A DNA stretch of 61,475 bases from Actinomycetota bacterium (GTDB taxonomy: Bacteria > Actinomycetota > Actinomycetes > Mycobacteriales > HKI-0501): assembly GCA_030840805.1 (NCBI GenBank), contig JAVEDU010000062.1:1-61475 (forward strand), written 5' to 3'. Shown piece after piece: positions 16,539-28,527 of this stretch. Each line of letters starts with the position of its first letter. The stretch's first letter is position 1. The position numbers and the translations under genes are program-made. The notes beneath the pieces were generated by a model. It was given only the letters and a program-made list of their open reading frames with translations. It was not told where the DNA came from and made no database searches.

Positions 16539-17209
16539 GGGGAGCCATTGTCGACCGGCATGTTCCAGTGGACGAGCGCCGGGGTGTCGTGTTCGCGGCC
16601 GAGAACGCTCACCGAGGCGGTGCCGAGCGCGAACAGGCCCCCGGCGCACGGCGGCAGTCCGATCCACCGCGCGGCCAGGACCCGCAGCAGGTGCCCGTGC
16701 GCGACCAGCACCGCGGCGGGCGGCGGGTCCTCGGTCCCCGCGGCGGCCAGGGCCTCCCGGGCCCGGCCGATGACCTCGTCCGCGCGCGCGGCGACCGCGT
16801 CCAGCGTCTCGCCGCCCGGCAGCCCGCCGGTCCAGACCGTCCAGCCGGGGGCCGAGGTACGGATCCAGGCGGTGGTGCGGCCCTCGTACTCGCCGTAGTC
16901 CACCTCGGACAGCGCCGGGTCCTCCGTCGCGGCGAGGCCGGCGAGCTGGGCGGTGCGGCGGGCGCGCGACAGCGGGCTGGTCAGGCTCAGCACCACCCGG
17001 CGGCCCGCGAGGACCTGCTTCAGCGTCTCTGCGATGGCCCGGCCCTGTCGTTCGCCGGCCTCGGTCAGCGGGACGTCGGTACGCCCGGTGTGCCGGCCGG
17101 CGGCGGACCACTCGGTCTCGCCGTGCCGGACCAGCACGAGCACCCCGGCCGGAATGCCAGCCGGGACCGACTCCGCGTCGTACGCGGAGCCGGCCCCGGT
17201 CGTGGCCAT
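16535..17209 (-). CDS. Histidine phosphatase (phosphoglycerate mutase-like) family protein
   Basis: A 224-residue protein of histidine phosphatase clade 1. The catalytic RHG motif is in VLVLVRHGETEWSAAGRHTG about residue 28, the acid residue near DYGEYEGRTT and the second histidine in AVLVAHGHLLRVLAARW. The family includes mutases and small-molecule phosphatases; this one resembles the acid-phosphatase/CobC-like group but I cannot give a substrate. It is coupled to the downstream GNAT gene. Confidence 0.9.
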   Translation of the reverse strand: MATTGAGSAYDAESVPAGIPAGVLVLVRHGETEWSAAGRHTGRTDVPLTEAGERQGRAIAETLKQVLAGRRVVLSLTSPLSRARRTAQLAGLAATEDPALSEVDYGEYEGRTTAWIRTSAPGWTVWTGGLPGGETLDAVAARADEVIGRAREALAAAGTEDPPPAAVLVAHGHLLRVLAARWIGLPPCAGGLFALGTASVSVLGREHDTPALVHWNMPVDNGSP

Positions 17210-17228
17210 GACGGTGTGATCGCGGAGA

Positions 17229-17633
17229 TCAGGCCTTCTTGGTCTCCCAGAAGATCTCGGCGATCTCGTCGATCTTGGCCAGCAGCTGGTCCGCCACGCC
17301 GGCGTCGAGCGTGCCCTTGGCGCCGCCGGCCCCGGCGAGCTTGGTGGCCTCGTTGAACAGGCCGTGCAGCTGCGGGTACTTCTCGAAGTGCGGGGGCTTG
17401 AAGTAGTCGGTCCACAGCACCCACAGGTGGTGCTTGACCAGCTCCGCGCGCTGCTCCTTGATCATGATGGCCCGCGTCTTGAAGGCCTCGTCGTCACTGC
17501 CGTGGTACTTCTCGATGATCGCCTTGACGGACTGCGCCTCGATGCGGGCCTGGGCGGGGTCGTACACGCCGCAGGGGAGGTCGCAGTGGGCGTGGGCCAC
17601 GGTGCGGGGGGCGAAGATGTGGGACAGGCGCAT
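17229..17633 (-). CDS. sodN: Nickel superoxide dismutase
   Basis: SodN converts superoxide to hydrogen peroxide and oxygen with a nickel centre. The 134-residue precursor begins with a 15-residue leader; cleavage gives the mature N-terminus HCDLPCGVYDP, in which His1, Cys2 and Cys6 are the nickel ligands. The length after cleavage (119 residues) is standard. GGAGG lies upstream of the ATG. The maturation protease gene sodX diverges from it 76 bases away, so both promoters share the interval. Confidence 0.97.
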   Translation of the reverse strand: MRLSHIFAPRTVAHAHCDLPCGVYDPAQARIEAQSVKAIIEKYHGSDDEAFKTRAIMIKEQRAELVKHHLWVLWTDYFKPPHFEKYPQLHGLFNEATKLAGAGGAKGTLDAGVADQLLAKIDEIAEIFWETKKA

Positions 17634-17709
17634 GGGTGTCCTCCAGAGGCTTGCGATGATCTGCGAGCGATGTTGTCGCTGAAGGTCGACCCTACTCCGG
17701 TCGTGATCA

Positions 17710-18039
17710 ATGGCCAGGTGGGAGGTGACGGTGCGCGCGGTGCTGGTCCACGGCCCGTCGATGGCGCCCACGCTGCGGCACGGGGACGCCGTCCTGGTGC
17801 GGCGGTCGGCCCGGATCCGGCCCGGTGACGTCGTGGTGGCCCGATTCCGCGCCCGGCCGGATCTGCTCGTGGTGAAGCGGGCCGTCCGGCCGTACGACGG
17901 GGGCTGGTGGGTGGAGTCGGACAACCCGTTCACCACCGGCGACTCCCGGGCGTACGGAGCGGCGGACGTCGTCGGCCGGGTTTGGTTCCGGTACCTGCCG
18001 CTGCGGCGGCTCGGTCGCCTCCGGCCCACGGGCGTGTGA
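17710..18039 (+). CDS. sodX: Ni-superoxide dismutase maturation protease SodX
   Basis: A 109-residue signal-peptidase-like (S26/S24 fold) protein that removes the SodN leader so nickel can bind. The serine is in VHGPSMAPTLRHGD and the general-base lysine in LLVVKRAVRPYD. It lacks membrane anchors. It is divergent from sodN, the usual arrangement. The ATG at 17710 is used; a GTG five codons on (VTVRAVLVHG) is nearly as likely. Confidence 0.92.
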   Translation: MARWEVTVRAVLVHGPSMAPTLRHGDAVLVRRSARIRPGDVVVARFRARPDLLVVKRAVRPYDGGWWVESDNPFTTGDSRAYGAADVVGRVWFRYLPLRRLGRLRPTGV

Positions 18040-18203
18040 ACTTCTGCACCCGGACCGCCCGGCGGCGGCGTCCTGTGTCAGACTCCGGGACACACCTCGG
18101 GCGATCCCCGGGACCCGTGCGTCTCTGGTGGCGACCACCGCCTCGTCCGGTACGGGTACCTAAGCCTCCGCGGCCGTGCCGCGCCGCCGATCGAGGAGTA
18201 GCA

Positions 18204-19391
<1,188 letters not shown>

Positions 19392-19401
19392 GCAGTCCCT
19401 T

Positions 19402-19460
19402 CCCGTGATCACCACCGTCTTTTCGCGCTCTGGCGACGAAAGTACGGTGGTGATCACGGG
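19402..19460. repeat. 59-bp palindromic element, copy A
   Basis: Two perfect 17-base arms (starting CCCGTGATCACCACCGT) flank a 25-base asymmetric core. The element fills the gap between the convergent malic enzyme and flavin reductase genes, where it can act as a terminator. Its reverse complement is closely similar to the element at 50042-50100, including the core, so the two are copies of one family in opposite orientation. Confidence 0.88.
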
Positions 19461-19462
19461 GA

Positions 19463-20023
19463 TCAGGACAGCGCGCGGTACGCCCCGCGGAAGAACACCA
19501 GCGGGTTGCCGTCCGTGGCGGCGCCGAGCGCGCGGACCTTGCCGAGCACGAAGTGGTGGTCGCCGGCCTCGCTGACCCCGGCCACGTCGCAGTCGATCCA
19601 GGCCAGCACCCCGTCCAGGATCGGTGCGCCGGAATGGGGCGCCGCCGTCCAGCTCCGGCCGGAGAACCGGTCCGTGGCCGGTGTCGCGAACGCCCGCGCG
19701 AGATCCTGCTGGTCCTCGGCCAGGACATTGACGCAGAACGCGCCGCTGTCCCGGATGAGCGGCCAGGACGTGGACGTCTGGGCCGGCAGGAAGCCCACCA
19801 GCGGCGGGTCCAGGGACACCGAGGTGAACGAGCCGACCGCGAGCCCGACCGGGCCGTCGGGCGTGTTCGCCGTGACCACCGTGACGCCGGTGGGGAACTG
19901 GCCCAGCACCCCGCGGAACAGCAACGCGTCGGTGGCGTCCTCGGCGGGCGGTGCGACCCCGTCGAGCGCCGCGTCGGACCGGCCCGCTGCCGTCGGTGTC
20001 TCCACCGCGCCATTCTCGCCCAC
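19463..20023 (-). CDS. Flavin reductase-like domain protein
   Basis: A 186-residue flavin reductase of the FMN-binding split-barrel type, usually the partner that supplies reduced flavin to a monooxygenase. The core motif sequence is FPTGVTVVTANTPDGPVGLA then SFTSVSLDPPLVGFLPA, with FCVNVLAEDQQDLARAFA and GDHHFVLGKVRAL at the end. No monooxygenase partner is adjacent. The first 30 residues are low in conservation, and a later start at the internal GTG (VETPTAAG) is possible. Confidence 0.88.
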   Translation of the reverse strand: MGENGAVETPTAAGRSDAALDGVAPPAEDATDALLFRGVLGQFPTGVTVVTANTPDGPVGLAVGSFTSVSLDPPLVGFLPAQTSTSWPLIRDSGAFCVNVLAEDQQDLARAFATPATDRFSGRSWTAAPHSGAPILDGVLAWIDCDVAGVSEAGDHHFVLGKVRALGAATDGNPLVFFRGAYRALS

Positions 20024-20087
20024 CGTGGTCGGCGGGGCTCGACGGGCCCGCGTCGCGTCGACGACGGCACACCAGTACGGTCGGACC

Positions 20088-21053
20088 GTGCTTGCTGCCT
20101 ACGCCGCCCGAATCGCCCCCGACAACCCGCTCTCCGGCCTCGAGGTCGGAGAGGTGCCCGAGCCCGAGGTGCCGGCGGGGTGGGTTGTCGTCGACGTCCG
20201 CGCCGCCGCCCTCAACCATCACGACCTCTGGTCCCTCAAGGGGGTCGGCCTCGCCGCGGACAAGCTCCCGATGATCCTCGGCTGCGACGCCGCCGGGATC
20301 GACTCCGACGGCAACGAGGTCGTCATCCACGCGGTCATCGGGGACCCCGACGTCGCCGGTGGCGACGAGACGCTGGACCCGAAGCGGTCGCTGCTGTCCG
20401 AGCGGTACCCCGGCACGCTGGCCCAGAGGGTCGCCGTCCCGCGGCGGAACCTGGTGCCCAAGCCCGCCGAGCTGTCGTTCGCCGAGGCCGCCGCGCTGCC
20501 CACGGCGTGGCTCACCGCGTACCGCATGCTCGTGACCCGCGGCCGGCTGCCCGAGGGCGGGACGGTGCTCGTCCAGGGCGCCGGGGGCGGGGTCGCCAGC
20601 GCGGCCATCGCGCTCGCCAGGGCGCTGGGCGCGACCGTGTACGCCACCAGCCGGGACGCCGCCAAGCGGGCGCGGGCCGAGGGGCTGGGCGCCACCGCGC
20701 TGGAGTCCGGAGCCCGGCTGCCCGAGCGGGTGGACGTGGTGATCGAGACGGTCGGCGAGGCGACGATGGACCATTCGCTGAAGTCGCTCAAGCCGGGCGG
20801 TCGCTGCGTGGTCTCCGGCTCGACGAGCGGTCACCTCGCGACGGTCGACCTCCGGCGGGTGTTCTTCCTCCAGCAGGAGATCGTCGGCTCCACGATGGGC
20901 ACCCGGGGCGAGCTGGAGGCGGTCCTGAAGCTCTGCGCGGACACCGGCGTCCGGCCGATCGTCGACTCGACGTTCCCGCTCGCCGACGCCCGTGACGCGT
21001 TCGCGAAGCTGGAGTCCGGCGACGTGTTCGGCAAGATCGTCCTCGAGGTCTGA
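20088..21053 (+). CDS. Zinc-binding/quinone oxidoreductase (MDR superfamily)
   Basis: A 321-residue medium-chain dehydrogenase/reductase. The substrate domain starts VPEPEVPAGWVVVDVRAAAL with NHHDLWSLKG and GCDAAG; the NADP(H)-binding Rossmann motif is VLVQGAGGGVASAAIALARA about residue 162. Structural zinc cysteines are missing, so it is closer to the quinone oxidoreductase group. The substrate is unknown. The GTG start is chosen by alignment to the family. Confidence 0.88.
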   Translation: MLAAYAARIAPDNPLSGLEVGEVPEPEVPAGWVVVDVRAAALNHHDLWSLKGVGLAADKLPMILGCDAAGIDSDGNEVVIHAVIGDPDVAGGDETLDPKRSLLSERYPGTLAQRVAVPRRNLVPKPAELSFAEAAALPTAWLTAYRMLVTRGRLPEGGTVLVQGAGGGVASAAIALARALGATVYATSRDAAKRARAEGLGATALESGARLPERVDVVIETVGEATMDHSLKSLKPGGRCVVSGSTSGHLATVDLRRVFFLQQEIVGSTMGTRGELEAVLKLCADTGVRPIVDSTFPLADARDAFAKLESGDVFGKIVLEV

Positions 21054-21077
21054 CCCGGCCCTGATCACGGGAAAGAC

Positions 21078-21110
21078 GAAGGCCCCGGTCCACTGTGGAC
21101 CGGGGCCTTC
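21078..21110. terminator. Hairpin terminator between convergent genes
   Basis: A 15-bp perfect stem with a 3-base loop (arms GAAGGCCCCGGTCCA and its complement) lies between the quinone oxidoreductase-like gene and the convergent DUF6104/kgd genes. It is the strongest simple terminator in this part of the window. Confidence 0.88.
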
Positions 21111-21126
21111 GTCGGGTCGGTGCTGC

Positions 21127-21306
21127 TCAGTCGTCCAGCTCGTCGTCCGCCCGGGCCAGCCAGGTGGCCAGCCGCTCGACCGGTACCTCGAAGTCGGGGT
21201 TCAGGTCGACGAACGTCCGGAGCCGGTCGGCGAGCCAGGCGAGCGTCACGGTGTCCTCGCCGCGGCGCTCGGCCAGCTCCTCGATGCCCCTGTCGGTGGA
21301 GTACAT
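21127..21306 (-). CDS. DUF6104-like small protein downstream of kgd
   Basis: A 59-residue acidic helical protein starting [20 protein letters not shown]. It resembles small actinobacterial proteins listed as DUF6104 found after the 2-oxoglutarate dehydrogenase gene. The ATG shares a base with the kgd stop codon (TGATG), so it is translated with kgd. A role in that enzyme complex is suggested by position only. Confidence 0.72.
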   Translation of the reverse strand: MYSTDRGIEELAERRGEDTVTLAWLADRLRTFVDLNPDFEVPVERLATWLARADDELDD

Positions 21307-24300
21307 CAGGCCGGGGTGGGCAGGGCGGCCTCGACGAGCGCCTTCTGCTCCGCCTCGTGCACCTTGGACGACCCGGTGGCCGGGGCGGACGCGGCACGCC
21401 GCGAGACCCGGCGGAGCCGGACGCCCTCGAGGTGCTCCAGGAGGTTCAGCGCGATGAAGCTCCACGCACCCTGGTTGGCCGGCTCCTCCTGGACCCACAC
21501 GTGGTCGTCGGCGTTCGGGTACCGGGCGAGGACCGCGCGCACCTCGTCCGCGGGGAGCGGGTACAGCTGCTCCACCCGGACGATCGCCGTGTCGGTGGTG
21601 CCCTTGGCCTCGCGGGCCGCGACGAGGTCGTAGTAGACCTTGCCCGAGCACAGCAGCACCCGCTTCACCGCGGCCGCGTCGCCGATGCCGGCGTCGTCGA
21701 TGACCGGCTGGAACGTCCCGGTGGTGAACTCCGAGATGTCCGACACCGCCGCCTTGTGCCGCAGCAGCGACTTCGGCGTGAACTCCACCAGCGGCCGGTG
21801 GTGCAGCTGCTTCGCCTGGCGGCGGAGCAGGTGGAAGTAGTTCGCCGGGGTGGTGCAGTTCGCGATCGTCATGTTGTCGTCGGCGCACATCTGCAGGAAC
21901 CGCTCGATGCGACCGGACGTGTGGTCCGGGCCCTGCCCCTCGTGACCGTGCGGCAGCAGCAGCGTGACGCCGGACTGCTGGCCCCACTTCGCCTCACCGG
22001 CCGAGATGAACTCGTCCAGCACCGACTGCGCGCCGTTGACGAAGTCGCCGAACTGCGCCTCCCACAGCACGAGCGCGTCGCGGTTGGCCACCGAGTACCC
22101 GTACTCGAAGCCCATCGCGGCGTACTCGCTCAGCAGCGAGTCGTACACCCAGAACCGCGCCTGCTCGGCGGCGAGGTTGCTGATCGGCGTCCACTCCTTG
22201 CCGGTGTTGCGGTCCACGATGACCGAGTGCCGCTGCACGAACGTGCCGCGCCGCGAGTCCTGGCCGGACAGCCGCACCGGGATGCCCTCGACCAGCAGCG
22301 AGCCGAACGCGAGCAGCTCACCGAACGCCCAGTCGATCTTGCCCTCGCGGGCCATCTGGGCGCGCCGCTCGAGCACCTTCTGGATGCGCGGGTGGGGGGT
22401 GAAGCCCTCCGGCCACTCCAGGTGCGCTTCGCCGACCCGCTTGACGAGCTCCTCGGAGATCGCCGTCTGGACGACCTCGTGGGCGTCCGGGCGGGGTGCG
22501 CGGGGCTCGGTGCTCGGGGTGTCCCGGGAGTCCTTGGTGGCGAGGAAGACCCGCTCCAGCTGACCCTGGTAGTCCCGCAGCGCGGCCTCGGCGTCGGAGA
22601 CCGAGATGTCCCCGCGGCCGATCAGCGCCTCGGTGTAGATCTTCCGCACGCTCCGCTTGTTGTCGATGATGTCGTACATCAGCGGCTGGGTCATCGAGGG
22701 GTCGTCGCCCTCGTTGTGCCCGCGGCGGCGGTAGCTGATCAGGTCGATGACCGCGTCCTTGTTGAACTCCTGGCGGTACTCGAACGCCAGGCGGGCAACG
22801 CGGATGACGGCCTCGGGGTCGTCGCCGTTCACGTGGAAGATCGGCGCCTGGATCATCCGCGCCACGTCGGTCGAGTAGAAGCTCGACCGGCTGTACTCCG
22901 GCGCGGTGGTGAAGCCGACCTGGTTGTTGACGACCACGTGGACGGTGCCGCCGGTGCGGTAGCCGCGGAGCTGGGAGAGGTTCAGCGTCTCCGCGACCAC
23001 ACCCTGCCCGGCGAACGCCGCGTCACCGTGGAGCAGCACCGGGAGGACGGTGTAGCCCTCCAGGGACTTGTCGATGACGTCCTGCTTGGCCCGGACGATG
23101 CCCTCCAGGACCGGGTCGACGGTCTCGAGGTGGCTCGGGTTCGCCACCACGGAGACGTTGGTCGTCCCGGTGCCGTCGGGCGTCTGGTACTTGCCCTCGG
23201 CGCCGAGGTGGTACTTGACGTCACCGGAGCCGTGCGCGCTGCGCGGGTCGAGGTTGCCCTCGAACTCGCCGAAGATCTTCTCGTACGGCTTGCCGACGAT
23301 GTTGGCGAGCACGTTCAGCCGGCCGCGGTGCGGCATGCCGATGACGACCTCGTCCAGCTCGTTCTCGGCGGAGGCCTGCAGCACCTCGTCCAGCAGCGGG
23401 ATGACGCTCTCGCTGCCCTCGAGGCTGAACCGCTTCTGCCCCACGTACTTGGTCTGCAGGAACGTCTCGAAGGCCTCGGCCGCGTTCAGCCGGCCCAGGA
23501 TGTGCTTCTGCTTCTCCGTGTCGGGCTTCTCGTGCTTGACCTCGACACGGTCCTGGATCCAGCGCCGTTCCTCGGGGGACTGGATGTGCATGTACTCGAT
23601 GCCGACCGTGCGGCAGTACGAGTCGCGCAGCACGCCCAGGATGTCCCGGAGTGTCATCGTCGGCTGACCGGCGAAACCGCCGACGGGGAACGTCCGTTCG
23701 AGGTCCCACAGGGTCAGCCCGTGCTGGAGGATGTCCAGGTCGGGGTGCTTGCGGACCCGGTACTCCAGCGGGTCGGTGTCGGCCATCAGGTGACCGCGGA
23801 CCCGGTAGCTGTGGATCAGCTCCAGGAGGCGGGCGTCCTTGCCGATCTCGCCCTCGTGCCGGATGGTGCGATCGCGGACCCAGCGGACCGGCTCGTAGGG
23901 CAGCCGCAGCGACGAGAAGATGTCGTCGTAGAAGCCGTCCTCGCCGAGCAGCAGCTGGTGCATCCGGCGCAGGAAGTCACCCGACTGGGCGCCCTGGATG
24001 ATCCGGTGGTCGTACGTGCTGGTCAGCGTCATCGTCTTGCTGATCGCGCGCTCGACCAGCTCTTCCTCGGCGACCCCGGAGAACTCGGCCGGGTACTCCA
24101 TCGCGCCGACGCCGAGGATCGTGCCCTGCCCCTGCATGAGCCGCGGCACCGAGTGGACGGTGCCGATCGTGCCGGGGTTGGTGAGGCTGATCGTGGTGCC
24201 GGCGAAGTCGTCGGCCGTCAGCTTGCCCTGGCGCGCCCGGCGGATGATGTCCTCGTACGCCTGCCAGAACGTGCGGAAGTCCATCGTCTCGGCGGCCTTG

Positions 24301-25046
24301 ATGCTGGCGACGACCAGCGAGCGCGAGCCGTCCTTCTGCTTCAGGTCGATCGCGAGCCCGAGGTTGACGTGCTCCGGCGTGACCACGGCCGGCTTGCCGT
24401 CGACGACCGCGAAGGAGTTGTTCATCTCCGGGAAGTCCTTCACGGCCTGGACGAGCGCATAGCCGATGAGGTGCGTGAAGGACGTCTTGCCGCCGCGGCC
24501 GCGGGACAGGTGGTTGTTGATGACGATCCGGTTGTCCGCGATGAGCTTCGCGGGGACGGCCCGGACGCTGGTCGCGGTCGGCAGCGTCAGCGACGCGTCC
24601 ATGTTCGAGACGATCCGGGCGGCGGCGCCGCGCAGCGTCCGCGTCTCGGCACCCGTGGGAACGGGAGCCGACTTCGCGGCCGGCTTGGCGGGCTGCGCCT
24701 GGTTCGGGTCGGCCGCGGTCGGCTTCGGCGTCGCGCCGGTCTGGGCGGCGGGCTCCGTCCCGGGTCGGGGCGCGGCGGGCGCGGTGGCCTTCGTGGCCTG
24801 GATGCCGTCCGCGACGGCGGCGGTACCGGTCGGCGCCTCGGGTTGGCGGCCGTTCTCCGCCGGGGGGGCCGCGGGCTTGGCGGCCTCGCCGCCGCCCTCG
24901 GGCTTGTAGTCGGTGAAGAAGTCGTGCCAGGCGGGGTCCACGCTGGCCGGATCGGCGAGGAACTGCTGGTAGATCTCCTCGACAATCCATTCGTTGGGAC
25001 CGAAGCTGGCTGCCAGGGGGTTGCCTGCGGGGCTTTGCGTCGACAC
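21306..25046 (-). CDS. kgd: Multifunctional 2-oxoglutarate decarboxylase/dehydrogenase (fused E2-E1), Kgd/OdhA
   Basis: A 1246-residue actinobacterial fusion. It has a short N-terminal E1-type helix ([16 protein letters not shown]), an Ala/Pro-rich linker to about residue 120, an E2 succinyltransferase domain without lipoyl domain (catalytic region [15 protein letters not shown] near 350) and then a thiamine-diphosphate E1 dehydrogenase ([45 protein letters not shown]). It works in the citric acid cycle as the E1 of the mixed pyruvate/2-oxoglutarate complex. In mycobacteria it is controlled by GarA; garA is not in the window. The GTG start gives the typical N-terminus. Confidence 0.96.
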   Translation of the reverse strand: MSTQSPAGNPLAASFGPNEWIVEEIYQQFLADPASVDPAWHDFFTDYKPEGGGEAAKPAAPPAENGRQPEAPTGTAAVADGIQATKATAPAAPRPGTEPAAQTGATPKPTAADPNQAQPAKPAAKSAPVPTGAETRTLRGAAARIVSNMDASLTLPTATSVRAVPAKLIADNRIVINNHLSRGRGGKTSFTHLIGYALVQAVKDFPEMNNSFAVVDGKPAVVTPEHVNLGLAIDLKQKDGSRSLVVASIKAAETMDFRTFWQAYEDIIRRARQGKLTADDFAGTTISLTNPGTIGTVHSVPRLMQGQGTILGVGAMEYPAEFSGVAEEELVERAISKTMTLTSTYDHRIIQGAQSGDFLRRMHQLLLGEDGFYDDIFSSLRLPYEPVRWVRDRTIRHEGEIGKDARLLELIHSYRVRGHLMADTDPLEYRVRKHPDLDILQHGLTLWDLERTFPVGGFAGQPTMTLRDILGVLRDSYCRTVGIEYMHIQSPEERRWIQDRVEVKHEKPDTEKQKHILGRLNAAEAFETFLQTKYVGQKRFSLEGSESVIPLLDEVLQASAENELDEVVIGMPHRGRLNVLANIVGKPYEKIFGEFEGNLDPRSAHGSGDVKYHLGAEGKYQTPDGTGTTNVSVVANPSHLETVDPVLEGIVRAKQDVIDKSLEGYTVLPVLLHGDAAFAGQGVVAETLNLSQLRGYRTGGTVHVVVNNQVGFTTAPEYSRSSFYSTDVARMIQAPIFHVNGDDPEAVIRVARLAFEYRQEFNKDAVIDLISYRRRGHNEGDDPSMTQPLMYDIIDNKRSVRKIYTEALIGRGDISVSDAEAALRDYQGQLERVFLATKDSRDTPSTEPRAPRPDAHEVVQTAISEELVKRVGEAHLEWPEGFTPHPRIQKVLERRAQMAREGKIDWAFGELLAFGSLLVEGIPVRLSGQDSRRGTFVQRHSVIVDRNTGKEWTPISNLAAEQARFWVYDSLLSEYAAMGFEYGYSVANRDALVLWEAQFGDFVNGAQSVLDEFISAGEAKWGQQSGVTLLLPHGHEGQGPDHTSGRIERFLQMCADDNMTIANCTTPANYFHLLRRQAKQLHHRPLVEFTPKSLLRHKAAVSDISEFTTGTFQPVIDDAGIGDAAAVKRVLLCSGKVYYDLVAAREAKGTTDTAIVRVEQLYPLPADEVRAVLARYPNADDHVWVQEEPANQGAWSFIALNLLEHLEGVRLRRVSRRAASAPATGSSKVHEAEQKALVEAALPTPA

Positions 25047-25180
25047 GCCGGGTTTTCGCCTTCTTCCACCGGTGGATGCAGGTGTCTGAGACTTGCCAGG
25101 CTACCCCGCCCACCTGCCCGTACCGACCGCCGGTCCGGTGACCCGCGGCCGGTACGAGGTGGCGTTCCTCACAGCAGTGC

Positions 25181-25992
25181 TCAGGTGATGTCCCGACGCC
25201 GCGTGATCAGGCTCCCCAGCCCGCCGGCGACCAGCCCGTAGGCCAGCAGGATCAGGGCACCGACGTACCAGACGGGTGCGTCCGGGATCCGGGTCGCCGT
25301 CGTCATGACCGTCGAGGCCTGGCTCGGCAGCGCCCACATCAGGTTCATGATCCAGTGCTGGTCGAGCTTGTCGGACAGCAGCGTGAGCACCAGCCCGACG
25401 GCCTGCTCGGCCACGAGCTTGAGGACGAGGCAGACGACCAGTGCCGCGATCTGGTTCCGCAACAGCGTGCCGATCCCGACGCCGAAGACGGCCCAGATGG
25501 CGTACGCGAGGAGGTTCAGCCCCAGCGTGGCCAGCACGGTGGGCTGGTCGAGCTGCGAGCCGACCCCGTGGGCCGAGAGGTACAGCGCTCCGACGGGTAC
25601 CGAGATCAGCATCGTCACGAGGCCGAACGCGACGCCGATGCCGACGGCGCCGACCAGCTTGGACACGATCACCCGGACCCGCCTCGGGGTCGCGAGGAAC
25701 GTCGGCGTCGCGGTCTGGTGGTGGTACTCGTTGGTGACGATCAGGGCGCCGAGCAGCATGACGAACAGCGTCCCGAAGTACTGGCCCGACGTGTACACGT
25801 AGGACGCGAGCCCGGCGGCGTCGTTGCCGAGGCCGAACTGCTCCGACTGTGGATCGCCGTTCAGGGTCGCGCTCGCGACCACCAGGACGTTGACGAGCAG
25901 CGCGATCACGGTGAAGCCCACGACGCCGAGGAGCATCAGCCACCACGTGTTCGTGGTGAGGACCTTGCGCAGCTCGCTCCGGATGAGGGCGG

Positions 25993-25996
<4 letters not shown>
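25181..25996 (-). CDS. ABC exporter permease
   Basis: A 271-residue ABC-2-type permease with about six membrane spans (TWWLMLLGVVGFTVIALLVN; FGTLFVMLLGALIVTNEYHH; VGIGVAFGLVTMLISVPVGA; LLAYAIWAVFGVGIGTLL; IAALVVCLVLKLVAEQAVG; YVGALILLAYGLVAGGLGSL). It pairs with the ATPase whose stop overlaps its GTG start. The pair resembles the bacitracin/lantibiotic and multidrug export class; the substrate is unknown. Confidence 0.9.
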
Positions 25997-26898
<902 letters not shown>

Positions 26899-26961
26899 CC
26901 GGTTCCCCTTCGTCGGTGTCGGCCCAGCGTGCCCTATCCGCGGGTTCCGGCGGCGTCGGGG

Positions 26962-28527
26962 TCACGACAGGTCGGCGAGAAGGGCCCTCGCGGCGTTGTG
27001 GCCGGCGGCGCCGATCACCGAGCCGGCCGGGTGGCACCCCGCGGCCCCGGCGTACACACCGTCCACCCCGGCCCGGTACGGCATCCGATCGGTGAACGAG
27101 ATCGCGTTGTCGACGTGGTGGATGTTCCCGCTCGTGATGCCGAAATGGCGGGTGATCTCCGGGGGCGTCAGCGCGTGGACGTCGACGAGCAGGTCCCGCA
27201 GGTCGGGGACGTACCGGCCGACGAAGTCGAGCAGGCGGTCGGTGTACGTGTCCTTCTCGGCGGCCCAGGTCGAGCCCGCCGGCGTGTGCGGCACGCCCTG
27301 GACGAACAGCGCGGAGGAATGGTTGCCGGCCACGTCGCGGAGGGTCGGGTCGAGCTCGGAGTGCAGGTACCACTCCAGTGGCGGTACGTGGTCGAGCCGC
27401 CCCTCCCGTGCGGCGTCGAACGCCTCCCGTACCGCGGTGAGCACGCTGCCGTCGGCGGCCGGGGGTGGGAGCAGATGGACGGTGGTGTTGTGCTGGCCGC
27501 GCCGCTCCGGCAGGGCGGCGAACGTGGGCAGCCCCGACAGCGCCAGGTTCACCTTCGCCGTCTGGCCGGGGGAGCGGTCGGTCCAGTCCGCGACGCGCTC
27601 GGTGAGCCATGCCGGGGTGTGCTCGCCGAGCAGGCCGGGGATCCGGAACGCGTCGGCCGAGACCACGACGGCGTCCGCCGCGATCTCCTCGCCCCGTGCG
27701 GTCACGGCGCCGGCCGCGGCGCCGTTCTCGACGGTGATGCGCTCGGCCGGCGTGTTCAGTCGGATGTCGGCGCCGGCCTCCCGGGCCCGGCGCGCGAGGG
27801 CCCGGGTCACCGTGCCCATGCCGCCTCGGACGACCATCCAGGTGCCACCCGCGCCGGGCAGGCGGCACATGTTGTGGACGAGGAGGTTGTGGCCACTGCC
27901 CGGGGACCACGGGGAACCGGTGAGACCGGGCATCCCGTCGGTCACGGCGTACATCGCCACGACCGCCTCGTCGGCGAACCCGAACCACTGCAGGTAGTCC
28001 ATCGCCGATCCCGTCACCAGGTCGACGAAGGTCTGCCGGAGCGCCGGCCGGACGTACCGCTCCGCGGTCTCCCCGACCGGGAGCGGCTCGGCGAGCCAGC
28101 CGGGCGCGAGGTCCTCGCGCAGTGCCCCCAGTTCCGCGGCGAGGGCGTCGGCCGCCCGGGCGTCGGCCTCGGTGGAGAACTCCGCGAACCGCCGCCGGGC
28201 CTCGTCGCGGTCGCTGCCGAGGAGCAGGTACCGGCCGTCCAGGGTGGGGAGGAAGTAGTGCGGGTCCCGGCGCAGGACCGGGATGTCGGTGGCGAGGTCC
28301 AGGTCCAGCAGGGCGGGAATCTCCGGGGGCATCAGCCCGAGGAGGTAGGCCCCGGTGCTCGCCGCCAGCCCCGGTGCGCGGCCGAACGGGCGCTCGGTCC
28401 GGCAGGCGCCGCCGACGACGTCCGCCGCCTCCAGCACCGTGACGGCGAGGCCCGCGCGGGCGAGGAGGGCCGCGGCGACGAGGCCGTTGTGCCCGGCGCC
28501 GACGACGACGACATCAGCCGACTTCAT
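26962..28527 (-). CDS. FAD-dependent oxidoreductase of the phytoene-desaturase/PYROXD2-like group
   Basis: A 521-residue flavoprotein. The FAD-binding fold starts at residue 5 (DVVVVGAGHNGLVAAALLAR then VLEAADVVGGACRTE) and the C-terminal signature is VDGVYAGAAGCHPAGSVIGA. It resembles carotenoid desaturase-like oxidoreductases of uncertain substrate. No carotenoid biosynthesis genes are adjacent. It stands upstream of, and divergent from, the hydrogenase locus, separated by an intergenic region of about 0.9 kb. Confidence 0.88.
   Translation of the reverse strand: MKSADVVVVGAGHNGLVAAALLARAGLAVTVLEAADVVGGACRTERPFGRAPGLAASTGAYLLGLMPPEIPALLDLDLATDIPVLRRDPHYFLPTLDGRYLLLGSDRDEARRRFAEFSTEADARAADALAAELGALREDLAPGWLAEPLPVGETAERYVRPALRQTFVDLVTGSAMDYLQWFGFADEAVVAMYAVTDGMPGLTGSPWSPGSGHNLLVHNMCRLPGAGGTWMVVRGGMGTVTRALARRAREAGADIRLNTPAERITVENGAAAGAVTARGEEIAADAVVVSADAFRIPGLLGEHTPAWLTERVADWTDRSPGQTAKVNLALSGLPTFAALPERRGQHNTTVHLLPPPAADGSVLTAVREAFDAAREGRLDHVPPLEWYLHSELDPTLRDVAGNHSSALFVQGVPHTPAGSTWAAEKDTYTDRLLDFVGRYVPDLRDLLVDVHALTPPEITRHFGITSGNIHHVDNAISFTDRMPYRAGVDGVYAGAAGCHPAGSVIGAAGHNAARALLADLS

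Noticed and set aside
21120-25241. 1373-codon open frame on the plus strand opposite kgd
   Set aside because: Antisense shadow of a clear gene; sequence is Arg/Asp/Val-rich without any family motif, as expected from the complementary strand of GC-rich coding DNA.
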